A DNA stretch of 64,000 nucleotides from Symsagittifera roscoffensis. Lineage: Eukaryota > Xenacoelomorpha > Acoela > Convolutidae. Positions 19,301-28,489 of the stretch are shown piece after piece (position 1 is the first letter of the stretch; every line of letters starts with the position of its first letter). The position numbers and the translations under genes were made by a program. Location of the stretch: positions 32,092,369 to 32,156,368 of the forward strand of contig NC_087064.1 of the NCBI RefSeq assembly GCF_963678635.1, read 5' to 3'. Below the pieces are notes generated by a model that did not search any database, was not told where the DNA came from, and saw only the letters and a list, made by a program, of their open reading frames with translations.

Positions 19301-20423
19301 TATGTGAATATTTAGGGGCAACCGAAGGTTTAACGGTTGATTGTAAGGTTACCTGTGTTTGTGAAGGATTTGTATTTCTTGGTGTTGTTAAATTTGGGCG
19401 TATTGGTGAAATACTTTGTTGTGTAGTTGTTGTGTGTACAATTTCTTCATTTATGAACTGTGATGGTGTCTGGATATCTTGTTGAGTAAGATTCCTAGTT
19501 CCATTGAGGTTTTCATTGTGTATAACTGTAGAGTTTAAACTATTATTTTGTGTATCGGGCAAAAATGTATTATAGTTTAATGGTGTTGCATCAATGGTTA
19601 ATGGTATTACTTTTACATAATCTCTTACGTAAGATATCGTACTTATTGCTTGACTTGAGATTGATTGTGGGAAGCTTATAAATGCGGGATGAGACCATTC
19701 GGGGTCCCAAACATAATCTGATTGTTCTGTGATAGCGGTATCATCGTTCGAGTTTTGGGGTCTAAAATTTTTTCTTGCTTGTGCAATTAAATCAATATTG
19801 TGTGTGAAATAATCTATTATGAACCATGCCAAAATTTTTTGTAGATCGTGTTTTGTATGTTGTGAAACGTCGTCTTTCGTGAAATTTTCTTTAATGATGT
19901 TTAAATAACTAGAGAGTAGTGTGATTTCATGTCGTACTCTTAAATGTTTAGATGTTTCTGTCGGTGAGACATTTGTTATTGGGATTTCGTTTTCTAATAT
20001 CGAAATATAACTATATATTATTGCGAAAACTTCATTGGTGAATATGGAGTTTGCTCTTTGTGAGTTATGATATTGGATGCTTTTTATATATTCTGAAAAA
20101 ACTTTTGAAAATTCTAAATCAAGATCGTCTGTTTGAATTGTATATTTTCTATTATTATGGTTTGGTGAGGTGAATTCTATGGAGTAGATTCCATACTGTT
20201 GTGTTATGTTGCATATATCTTTTAAGTAGTGGTCTATGATTTGTCTTTTGATTTTTACATCTGGGAACTCTGTTTTACATGGACTAATTCCGGGTTCAAA
20301 TAAATTTACGAGTAAATTTTGACAAAATATGTGTTGTCCTCTATCAGTATCTGCGTCTACTATAAAAGGAAAGATTTCATCATCATCTGGACTTTCTTCA
20401 CCTGGGGTGTGCGTTGAGCTCAT
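16332..20423 (-). CDS. gag: Gag-protease polyprotein with long N-terminal extension
   Basis: A 1363-aa intact protein. Residues 1-600 are an extension not typical of Ty3/gypsy Gag: about 1-270 look globular and 280-590 are Gln/Asn/Pro-rich. The capsid-like retrotransposon Gag domain lies at about 600-795 (W-I-H-R-R-T-A-L-I-Q, L-D-G-A-A-Q-K-W-F). A CCHC zinc knuckle is at 842-855 (C-N-Y-C...G-H...C), followed by about 200 residues of Arg/Asn/Ser/Tyr repeats (880-1070), probably RNA-binding. An aspartic protease is at about 1222-1330 (active site L-I-D-S-G-A at 1227-1232, I-I-G-I-P near 1320). It packages the element RNA and matures the polyprotein. The start codon at 20423 overlaps the upstream small ORF. 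Confidence 0.93.
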   Translation of the reverse strand: MSSTHTPGEESPDDDEIFPFIVDADTDRGQHIFCQNLLVNLFEPGISPCKTEFPDVKIKRQIIDHYLKDICNITQQYGIYSIEFTSPNHNNRKYTIQTDDLDLEFSKVFSEYIKSIQYHNSQRANSIFTNEVFAIIYSYISILENEIPITNVSPTETSKHLRVRHEITLLSSYLNIIKENFTKDDVSQHTKHDLQKILAWFIIDYFTHNIDLIAQARKNFRPQNSNDDTAITEQSDYVWDPEWSHPAFISFPQSISSQAISTISYVRDYVKVIPLTIDATPLNYNTFLPDTQNNSLNSTVIHNENLNGTRNLTQQDIQTPSQFINEEIVHTTTTQQSISPIRPNLTTPRNTNPSQTQVTLQSTVKPSVAPKYSHMDYQTYRPMTIPSKTRKTFTRNNFADHNYNYTHPSKTYNQPQRNFNQYTRSRNWDNPMTQPNSINFQTNPPQDHSENYPFFQQNKNKKQTSYQMDYLSSDDDFLQPDIFAPNTQEYRRQGIQRTRTNHRNFSPQPIDAQHQQPIQQQNLINTQSFQPIQQQNPMTAHSYQASQMQNEIPLPYYLQQHEITRNQLSNFSQMPNAAESLQMTMNPYLMGGSSITSNKPLMVFTGTDPEYSVEDYLNAVTANLILNIGPEPINTPLHQNWIHRRTALIQTTLDGAAQKWFSVLPLEIKSNWKRFTQEFSKMFDSERNKQQQRVLCNEIRRLPNETIKQIAVRIETLVRKAYSLNTHDYKNTKMTEILMMTLTPQLRKIAIKKRASHPSSIREPDLDFRKLVDKLEQAEITMKLEETENLKLQYVNRIETTPTNINNIQESETDLVEKITEILNIYEKNPNFKGKPSFKKWCNYCRRYGHSISECRQKQQDNQNKPQKYKEPNKSFYQYMKKDQNLPNKTVHSNNSSGKPLPNNTNYTRNQSPYNSSYRGRSPERRNTNNSSQNHYNRPNSRNNYSRSNSNTQRFVSRSNSQSRNNYYPNNQSRNSSYNRNRNYSYNRNRSYSNNRNQNYPNSQSRNNSYNRSNYNRPNNNYQNRSRNNSQNRHSSYNNRYRNYSQSPHRNNNNYNNSNNRHRSSTPKHQRQINQVQSNPETTSDPPGIDDTVTDTLKLNQINCTSSDSESDTENTLSINMIKVENDYESVIYEQPFSSHIYENQSEFLQNYYTTPINSTPTTQETNEINTTDQTNKNTKTKCLNTNHIYQNIQKEQPKEKIWTIPFLLESPRNKEFQPPDLEIDFLIDSGAESNIINIPTWNEIKTLHPKLTPLETSSKLATAQGSTLINYGKIQLFLLPTRTMEQSKILNKPFKQIFHITDIKYNIIGIPFISKYIPTINILNSKILIKDKYTKTKETSLTFFQRLNKQPPFFSNKTNSKN

Positions 20424-20865
20424 TTTTTCGTTCGATGACTGTTAATATGTAATTATCAATGTGTCTAATTGGTTGATTCCAATTGTATAAATGTACTGGT
20501 TTGTGTTTATACTGCTTTTTTATTCTTCTTTTTCCTCTTTTTGATGAATTTGAAGTTGTTTCTGAGTCAGAAAAATATAATTGATCGTGAAGTGGGTAAT
20601 TTTTATCTATTGATTCTTTTAGTTTGTAAAGTTCGTCTAAACTGTTGGTTTCTGATTCTGAAAATGCGTTTCGATTTTTTGAAAATCTTTTTCGTGTTAT
20701 TTGTCTTTGTTTCGTTATTATTTTTCTTTTTAGTGTTTGTCGTTTTGTTCGAATGTATCCAACTGTTTGTGTATGAGGTGTGATTACAAGGTCGTATTTT
20801 TTGTTATCTATTTCACAATTGTGTAAAACGATTGTTTGTTTATTTCCTAGGTTTTTAAATGACAT
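20398..20865 (-). CDS. Basic 155-aa ORF upstream of gag
   Basis: An intact frame starting with ATG as the first gene after the leader and overlapping the gag start by 26 nt, with gag in the +1 phase. The protein is strongly basic, with clusters R-T-K-R-Q-T-L-K-R-K and K-R-G-K-R-R-I-K-K-Q that could be nuclear localisation or RNA-binding signals, and two acidic Ser-rich patches (S-E-S-E-T, S-D-S-E-T-T-S). There is no membrane segment. Its place resembles accessory or pre-Gag frames of complex retroelements. It may be expressed alone, with gag translated by leaky scanning or reinitiation, or fused to Gag by a +1 shift. Function unknown. Confidence 0.65.
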   Translation of the reverse strand: MSFKNLGNKQTIVLHNCEIDNKKYDLVITPHTQTVGYIRTKRQTLKRKIITKQRQITRKRFSKNRNAFSESETNSLDELYKLKESIDKNYPLHDQLYFSDSETTSNSSKRGKRRIKKQYKHKPVHLYNWNQPIRHIDNYILTVIERKNELNAHPR

Positions 20866-21046
20866 AAGGTTTAGAATGACGGATGCAAAGGGTTGTTAAA
20901 TGATTTCTATTTTCCTAAACTGTTAGTTCTTACGATTTTTTGGTTAGCTTAACCTGGGTCTGTTTGTTCAGGGTTGGAGAGAAAAGTATATCGATTCCGA
21001 AGAATGATTTTTTACTTTCTCGTGGCTAGTATAAGTTAAGGTGTTA

Positions 21047-21062
21047 ACTTACTTAATCTTAC
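21047..21062 (-). promoter_or_regulatory. Candidate splice donors in the leader
   Basis: On the element strand, TAA|GTAAGA and TTAA|GTAAGT sit ten bases apart upstream of all genes. They are suitable donors for spliced downstream messages; the evidence is consensus match only. Confidence 0.3.
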
Positions 21063-21382
21063 TTAGGGGTAGTGATTGTGTTCAAGGGTTGGAGAATAGT
21101 AAATCGATCCACAAGGTTCAGGTATAATTAGAACGCGAGTAGTTCGTTAGATACTATTTTAAACTTACTAAGTCTAAGATTTATCCTGGGTCTGGTAAGA
21201 GGGGGGGTCAAGTGAAGGATGAATAACCGAAGTTCTTCACTGTTTATCCTAATTTGAATGATTAGTTTCGTTTAAAAATTTCTATTAGTCTTAGGTCTTT
21301 AGAAAGGGTTGGGTAGTGAATCGACGTTTGAGGTCGTTAGACACTAATTAAGTGGGTGGGGGAGAACAAAGTTGTTCTGTTT

Positions 21383-21467
21383 GATCCAAGGATAAGCCTT
21401 GATGATCAAATTTGAAATTTAATTAAGTAGAAAATGATTTAAGATCCAAGGATAAGCCTTGATGATC
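21383..21467. repeat. Two hairpin repeats in the leader
   Basis: The unit gatccaaggataagccttg followed by atgatc is present twice with a 60-bp period. Each unit is an imperfect palindrome (GATC-CAAGG against CCTTG-ATGATC), so the RNA would form two successive stem-loops. Confidence 0.6.
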
Positions 21468-22094
21468 TGGTTTTAAAATTAAGTGAATTTAAGTTTTAAT
21501 AAAATTTTAAATGTGTGTAAAGGAAAAATTTAGTGTTTTGATGATGTTAGTGGGTTTATGATTGCTGTTATGTTTTAGGTGATGGAGCTGGAACAACAGG
21601 ATGATTTATGATTATTAACCATTTATTGTCATGCTACTAATTTTTATTTTTTATTTTTCAATAAATATTTTTCAAACATGTTTTGTATATTACTGCAGAA
21701 TTTTAGGAAAACGATCTTAGATCTTTTTATCAATCGTTATTGTATATTAATAATTTTGTTTAGCGCCTGAAATGATTTTGAAGATTAACTTCAAGATTTT
21801 ATGTTTGCAAATGAAAATCTAAATTCATTGCCAGTAGTATTCTAAATACAAAAGTTTGTTCTGGTTTTTGCCTAACTATCATATAGCTATATGGCAAGTT
21901 TCTACTTTGTCGTATGTCGTCTCTGGTTCGAGGTCTTCTTCCAATTCCGGGTAGTTCTGTTATGGTTCGGAATATTGGCTCTGATCTATTGAGTCGTAGA
22001 GACATTTCGATTAAATTATTGTCGTATAACATTTTGTAAATGTTTTTGTCTAATTTCTAATCTATTTTGGTTAATTCTAAGCTATTAAGGTCTT

Positions 22095-22117
22095 GTTCGA
22101 GACTTATGGTCGCACCA
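22095..22117 (-). promoter_or_regulatory. Primer binding site (tRNA 3' end complement)
   Basis: Two bases after the 5' LTR the element strand reads TGGTGCGACCATAAG and on to a GAAC. Its complement has a T-loop (GTTCGAG), an acceptor 3' strand and a terminal CCA, i.e. the 3' end of a tRNA. The acceptor (GGTCGCA-CCA) is reminiscent of some tRNA-Arg, but the arm is one base short of canonical, so the tRNA is uncertain. Confidence 0.8.
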
Positions 22118-22119
22118 GA

Positions 22120-22529
22120 TGAGTTAAGACCGAGTTGGTTAACTCATAGAGTAATTTCGGATAGGGTACACCGTCTGCTCGTCACGCTATCTTATTTTCG
22201 GCCGGATAGATTCGTGCAACTTCTTAGTCTAATACCGATCCTAATCTTACTCTTATACTATCTAGTCTCAGGTTGTTTAACTAGTCTCTGCTAGGCTCAA
22301 TAGATCTAGGGTATACTGGTTTATTGCGGTTGCTGAAGTGCTCGGGAGAGTCCAACTAATTTCTAAGTTAAATTCAAATCTCTCTGGTGCTGAAATTACA
22401 AGTAACTTCAGCACTTACAAATAAGTGGGTTGTTAGTTAGATGGATCATGATTGGTTAATATTAAATACTTTACATTGGTAAAATATCTAAATTATCCAA
22501 TCATAAAATGTAGTTTAGATCAGGTTCCA
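22120..22529 (-). repeat. 5' LTR
   Basis: This 410-bp copy is identical on inspection to 4146-4555. It would drive transcription leftwards. The same CCAAT motifs, AATAAA (22320-22325) and hairpin (22387-22414) are present. Confidence 0.95.
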
Positions 22530-22533
22530 TTTT
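22530..22533. repeat. Putative 4-bp target site duplication (right)
   Basis: TTTT, matching 4142-4145 on the other side of the element. Low complexity limits confidence. Confidence 0.5.
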
Positions 22534-23559
22534 GCTTTCTCTCAAAATTATTTTCATTTCTTATTTCATTTCTTAAAACAGCACGCATCATTTTTAAGTT
22601 ATTACCAACTGATAGTCCTTTATGAAGCGTTATAATCAAAAATAGAACAAATACGGTGGTAAGAGGAAATGTACTATTAAAGATGACTTTTAAATCAAAC
22701 CGCAGAGCTTGTATACTTTAAACGGACTGAACCAGAACTGAGATTTTTTGACAAAAATCCCCAAAACTTTACAGAACAATGATGCAATTATTTTCGTTGA
22801 AAAATTTAATGAAGCTTTATATGACACATTTCGTGAAAAAATAGCATAAAAGTTTTGTTTTCAGTTAACTTTTTAGATAAGAAAATGAGAATTAAAGCAT
22901 TCTCTTTTAGAATATTAATTTACATTTTAATGACAAAAAAATATTTTCATTTCTTACGAAATGGCTTTAGATTTTGTATTTGTCATTATTTGACAGTTTA
23001 ATTTCAATCGACGTCCTTATAGTCATTATCAATGTTTGAAATCCAATTAAACAACTCGGTTTTATAGTTAAATGAGGGGCTCAGTTTCAATTATTAGGAC
23101 ATATATAGTGGATTCAATGTGTTTTTTTTTCATCTTGTCCTTAATAAATGTTAATTTGCTCTTGCTGAATGTCTAAAATAAGTCTTATTTCCGAAAAAAA
23201 ACAGTCATTTTGATGAATGTCGTGTTTTATAAGTTTTGTATCAGGTAAAGATACCGACCTTTATAGTCCCATCGGCTGCCGCATCAAAATATTTAACAGC
23301 AAGTGCTCTAGCCTTTGGCTTTAAAACAAATCACAAGATCATTTTAGTACCGCGCTTGATCAGATTATCAGGAGATATACATCCTAATCCTTGACCATGG
23401 TGTGACTATAACCAAATACGCAAAAAGTTACACTGCGATTGGAAAAATTCGAAACTCGAAATTTATACGCTCAAACTGACAAAGCTTTTACAAGAAAAGA
23501 AAACGAATAAAAAATTTAGTCAGAACACTAAGCATTGATTCATTTTATGGTTTCAGTTA
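22534..23559. other. Decayed sequence 5' of the LINE endonuclease
   Basis: No intact frame. It lies between the retroelement and the recognisable endonuclease remnant and probably belongs to the same old LINE, but no motif can be assigned. Confidence 0.3.
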
Positions 23560-23995
23560 AACTTGGTTCCATAAAAAACAATAACACATCATAGGCTCCA
23601 GATATCGAAAAGTTTGTCATAGGGTCATATCAACATGTAAATAAAAAAGGAGATGGGATGTTATTAATACCTAAAAAACAGAATCCAGATTAGAGGCCTA
23701 ATTAGATTTGATAAAAAGAATGCTTCTTTTAGGTGATTTTTATTTCATTTGTTATATAGAGTTGGAAAAGAGTCACTGGAAACAATTTTAGTGCCAATGA
23801 TCATGAAGTTGATATCAAAACTTTTTCGTCGCATCCAATAAACTTAATTGATTATATAGTCAGTGATAGTTCCGACTTTGATACATCAAATCATCTTTGG
23901 AGTTTAAACCTTACAAAACTGATAATTTTTCCGATAAAAAATCAACCTTTTAATCGTACAATCTATGGTTAAAAATATCCACAGACTTTTTTTGG
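23560..23995 (+). pseudogene. LINE endonuclease remnant
   Basis: The plus strand reads M-L-L-L-G-D-F-Y-F at about 23720-23745 (GDFN box). After a frame change, S-S-H-P-I-N-L-I-D-Y-I-V-S-D appears at about 23829-23870, then S-N-H-L-W-S-L-N near 23895. These correspond to the GDF, D-Y-I and SDH boxes of an APE-type endonuclease. Several stops and frameshifts make it a pseudogene. It is collinear with the RT remnant downstream. Confidence 0.65.
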
Positions 23996-24559
23996 GATCG
24001 AATTAAAAAAATTTGATTTAAAAATTTTTTAATTGAGAACTTACGCCACGAAAAAACGTTCCAAATTCTCATTAAAAATGTAATATATTGTAATAAAGCT
24101 TGTGCACCACTAAAAACAGCTTTCAATAGAAATGATTAAGCAAAAATTCAATTAGATGGAGATTCGTATATGAAAAAACTAATCAATAGACGAAAAACAT
24201 GATCAACAGCACCGGAAAACTTGCAAGGATACAAGAAACTCATCAAAACCTCCCAATGAAACATCCCTGCTCTGAAATTTTTTCGGAGAAAAGATTACAG
24301 ACAGACTTACATTGGCTGATCTTTATATTTCAAATTTTCACGATTAGGAAGTTTTTTCAAAATAACACTAATATTACTATTTCTGGAACACCTACTACCT
24401 CAAAAAAATTTAAAAAAAATCGGCATATCTAATTTTTGAGTTTAGATTTATTATATCATTAGATTGCAAAACGAACTAAGAAACCTCAACAGTTAACGAC
24501 AGTGCAAATGGTATATACTCCATATTTTTTCTTCAAAAATATAATAAGTTTGGGAGGTT

Positions 24560-25260
24560 TCCGGTCAATCGGTGAATTGAAAAAGCACTCGTTACACCAG
24601 TATAAAAAAGGATGACCTGGTAGAACCACTACAATATGAACCACTATTCAGTCACCAGAACAATGTCTAAAAATTTCAGAAAATTTCTCTGAAAGCCAAC
24701 GAACGAGTCCCTTGTGAAAGAAGATCGTATAAGTAAAAGTCATTTCTCTGTCCAAGAATCAAATCCAACAATAAATGCACAACTATACTGTACTGAATCA
24801 TTTCAATAATCAATTCAGAAAAACAAAATTTTTGCTGCCTCTCTTCTTGATCTCTCATAGGCGTTTGCCTCCATCAACCAGCTTTTTCTAAAGAGCAAAC
24901 TTCGAAACAAGTTGTTCTCAAGAATTCATATGAGCTGATTGAAATTTTTTTGAGCAAAAGACAGCAAAAAACAAAAGTTAGATAAACTGAATCAGATTGT
25001 ATTAACCTAAATCAAAGCCTTCCACAAATTACGGTCCTTAGACCACTCATTCTTAATTCTTAGACAAAAAAAACTGAACCAGATTTACCAAAAAGTTGCA
25101 GAGTCCTTCAATACACTGATGATACAATGCTCTTTGATGACAAAAAAAGTAGAATTAGCTATCAATCAACTTGAGCAAATCTCAAAGATGTTCTAAAATA
25201 CATTAATTTAAACTGAATGCCAAAAAACCGAGTTCATTCTATTCAGTTAATAATATAAAA
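24560..25260 (+). pseudogene. LINE reverse transcriptase remnant
   Basis: The order is collinear with a non-LTR RT. Near 24580-24620 it reads A-L-V-T-P-V-Y-K-K-G (RT block 0/1), near 24830-24880 a block like S-L-L-D-L-S-x-A-F, near 25020-25050 P-Q-I-T-V-L-R-P-L (from the P-Q-G-x-x-L-G-P block), and at 25106-25138 L-Q-Y-T-D-D-T-M-L-F, the catalytic box (YTDD at 25112-25123). Interspersed stops and single-base shifts show long decay. Sequence to about 25850 is probably its 3' part. The exact LINE clade is not determined. Confidence 0.75.
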
Positions 25261-26739
25261 ATCAAAAAGATTAACAAAAGTTTCAATGAGTCGAAAAAAG
25301 ATGAAATGAAGAAAAGTTGTAATCGATCAAACGTTAAATTTTCAACTGAAAACTACAACTTCATTCAATTGAATCAGAAATTATTTACAACTTATGCCTG
25401 AAAAATCATTGAACTTGGCTGTGGAAACTTGCTGCAACCGTCTTAAAAACGATTATTCTACAGACTTGAAAAAAATCGAAAGAATTATGCCTAAAAGGTT
25501 TTTCCTTATTTGGAAATTGCAGGGTGTTTTTGAAAAACTCAAAAAATTTTATTATCAACCTGTATCAGTTTAAATTTTCCAATTAATCAATTAGGTGAGC
25601 ATTACTGAGAACTCATCTTCACACAGCAACTCATTAGCAAGTTTTTTGAAAATTTTTTTCATCAGTGCTCTATCAATTTGGAACCATATACTAGAATATA
25701 AGGTAGTTGCAAACGCTCTGACTTATAAAACAATTAAATTCAGACTTTGGATGTTTTTTTTTGTTCAAAAATTGTACCTTGAAGATGAAACTGTGGTAGC
25801 CTATGGAATCATTGGATGGATTTAATTGAAATTTACTTGACTGACAATGTTTTGCTAATTGCCATGTTTTACTGTTCTGATTTTCTTCATTTTCAATTTA
25901 TCGGTTTTATCAAGAAAGTCAATATTCCTAAAGTTTGTTAGAATGAGATTTTTGTCACTTTAAAGTTGATTATACTTTAAAACACGTTTCATTGCCTTCA
26001 TGGTTCATTGATACCTGTGAAGAACTCGGAGGGACCTTGACAGTGTTGTTTGTTTGTCTTGTTATAATTCATGCGAATTTTCTTTCTGTTGGCTGAATCT
26101 TTCCAATATCGTCACAGTGAACAGAATCAATAGAAATAATTTAGCCTTGAACGAAATTGAAGAGGAGGGAGCATATATCAGGATAGATTACAGAACCATT
26201 GGGTAGTAAAATGCTCAGTTTTTTTGTTTGGAATGTCAGGTTGGGTTTTTCTCATTTTACAGAGAAAAATTTGCAACAATTTTGTTAGCAACGGGAAACC
26301 GCACATAAGTCTTGTACAACGAAAAAAATGTAACTGATTGAACCACTTTTGAGTAGAATCTTTGAAGGTCTCGTTCCAGAAGGTTACCGAAGAACTGAGT
26401 TTTCATGGGTTCAAACGCAAAATCATGTTCTGAAATAAAGATTGGATCTGCAATCGTGACTTTGAGCCCAAAACAAAAGCTAAGGAAGCTTCTGAAAAAT
26501 TACACAGGCCAACCTCCCGGAGGTAAAAGGCGAGGAGAAAACGACAGGGTATTTCTACTGGTGGAACAATCGGATCAAAAGTGGAACAGAAACCAAATTG
26601 ATTATAGTTTTCTAACACTCAATTACAAAAAAAAAATTAAAACAAATCTTTAAGGATTGCTTTGTTATGTTGATTGATGTACTAATTATTTAGATGATAT
26701 AGTTTTTCTTACAACGACGACGAATCGGAGTGGCGTTGA
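25261..26739. other. LINE tail and unassigned A+T-rich sequence
   Basis: Up to about 25850 scraps continue the LINE reading. Beyond that no coding pattern or repeat is evident; the opposing frames at 26403-26653 overlap each other and have no recognisable motif. Confidence 0.3.
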
Positions 26740-26983
26740 AGTGATTAGATGGATTAATGGGTCATATGAGGTTACCCAATGCGCAATTCAATCCAGATAT
26801 GGAAGTCTGAAAAACAATTATAATTTTTTGGTTAACTTCAACGAAAGTTTTTTTCTCCTTGAGTTGAAGTTAAAAAACTTGCGTTGAAGTTAACCAAATA
26901 AATAATCGTTTTTCAGACTTCCATATCTGGAGTGAATTGCGCATTGGGTAACCTCATATGACCCATTAACCCAGCTAATCACT
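26740..26983. repeat. Palindromic fold-back element (MITE-like)
   Basis: The left arm starts agtgattag at 26740 and the right arm ends ctaatcact at 26983. The arms of about 110-120 bp pair with few mismatches, including gggtcatatgaggttaccca and ccagatatggaagtctga against their complements. The centre is A+T-rich. It codes for nothing and resembles a fold-back or MITE-type non-autonomous DNA transposon; no clear target duplication was found. Confidence 0.75.
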
Positions 26984-27960
26984 CGTCTAGATTGGTAGAG
27001 ATATATTCACAATCTCATCACGATGTTTTCACAAACTCATTCCTTTCTCTATGAAGTGATTAAAATATCAACTACAAACAAATTTTGACATGCATTGTGC
27101 CTTTTTTGATAGCTCTCGAGAAATTATGTTTGTCTTCTACAGGAAAACTTTCGTTATTTGTACATTCTCGAAAAGATCGATACATTGTTTATTCCTGCAA
27201 AAAGAGTAACCAGCAAATAGAAATACGGCCAAAAAAAGTTCAACATGAAGTTAGATCAGAATAAAAAGTATCACATAAAATAATAAATAAATTTAGAAAG
27301 ATTTTAATGTTTATCGCTGCGCTGAAAAAAATTGAAGACTTTTTTCATATTCTCACAAAAACTTCATCCCTGACGTCTTCATTTTGTTTTTTTTTGGATA
27401 CCCAAACAAGATATTATCATTTAAAAATAGCTCTCAGGGTTGACTTCCGACTAAAGACAGATATGCATTTCATGAAAAATAACTGTCATACAAATCCTAT
27501 CTATGAAGATTGTATGATTAACATTTTTTCACATTCTTTTTAAGGAATGTTATTTGGTCATCAAATTTATAAATTGTTTTTGGAAAAAAAAGGTTTATCA
27601 TACAATTTCTGACGCAAAAAATTACGAGGTAATCGCGATAGAAAAAACACCATTTCCACAAGAAAATTTCCCCCTCCAATTTTGCTTATGAAACTGCAGA
27701 ATTGAAGCCAACAGGACTGTTTAAATCTTTAAAAACAAGTTTGGTTTTGGAATTTGCATAAAAGGTCATAAATTTTTTTTTTAAAGAATGGAAAATCTCA
27801 TACATTTTATCATACTATCAAAAAAAATTTGTTAAACATAATAGATACTGTTATACATCATTTGTATGACTAACACTTCGTCATCAGGACTGGTACGACT
27901 GGAGAGTAGAATACGTGTGAGGCGATCGGGAGGAGGGGGGTGGTTGGAGATCCCCAGATT
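26984..27960. other. Unassigned A+T-rich sequence
   Basis: A plus-strand 78-codon frame at 27307-27543 shows no known motif. Nothing else is supported. Confidence 0.3.
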
Positions 27961-28071
27961 TTAAGATAGGGAATAGAACATCCGGTCTCCAAGCTATGTA
28001 TTAAGATAGGGAATAGATTTCCTATGTTTTAAGATAGGGAATGGGTTTACCAATGTATTAAGATAAGGAAT
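27961..28071. repeat. Short minisatellite, ttaagatagggaat
   Basis: The 14-bp core occurs at 27961, 28001, 28029 and 28058 (last copy with one change), spaced 40, 28 and 29 bp. It ends about 60 bp before the large tandem array and is not repeated at the internal unit junctions. Confidence 0.7.
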
Positions 28072-28489
28072 GGTAAGGTTTCAGCGTGATGGTAAGTTTC
28101 AGAAAGTTTATTCGGCGCTCGATTTTACCATGTTTTAAGTTCGTCTTCACCAATCCGATAGGGTTTAGACTTCTCAATGTAATGAAATATGTTTTAAATT
28201 TTGTTCTAAGACATTTGAATTTTTTTTGAAAGTGTCTGAAAATATGCTAAAACTTAACTGAAGCTTCAAAAAAGAAATGAAGTTTTTCGGAAAAAAAATT
28301 AAATTACTGTAAATTGTTTTATTACAGTTGAAAAGTTAAATAACATATAAATCATTGCACCGCATAAAATTTTACTAGAGTTTATAGGTTAAGTTTACAA
28401 GTTCAAAAGTTTAGTATGTATTCCATCATTAAGTACTTTCCCTTTTTGGGTAAAAACAACTGAGTTCTTTTTGTTTAGTTAATTAATAT

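Larger units (their letters stand above)
20866..22094 (-). other. Retroelement leader with repeats and hairpins
   Basis: This 1.2-kb leader carries no long frame. A block reading roughly 'gggttgg.ga..agta.atcga' on the plus strand recurs near 20974, 21082 and 21306. A 25-bp hairpin-forming unit occurs twice, 60 bp apart (21383-21407, 21443-21467). Candidate splice donors GTAAGA and GTAAGT lie on the element strand at 21057-21062 and 21047-21052. The leader probably holds packaging or dimerisation signals and the donor for the env message. Confidence 0.55.
4146..22529 (-). mobile_element. Complete 18.4-kb env-bearing LTR retroelement
   Basis: Two 410-bp direct repeats (4146-4555 and 22120-22529), identical on visual comparison, start TG and end CA and enclose gag, protease, RT, RNase H, integrase and an envelope-like gene, all on the minus strand. 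The RT-RNase H-integrase order and the GPY/F module after integrase place it in Ty3/gypsy (Metaviridae-like). A primer binding site follows the 5' LTR by 2 nt. The element is about twice the size of a usual gypsy element because of a huge Gag, a long leader and five frames downstream of pol. All the large frames are intact and the LTRs identical, so the copy is young and possibly active. Confidence 0.95.

Noticed and set aside
22095-22117. tRNA gene fragment
   Set aside because: Only the 3' end of a tRNA is matched and it sits 2 bp inside the 5' LTR, so it is the primer binding site.
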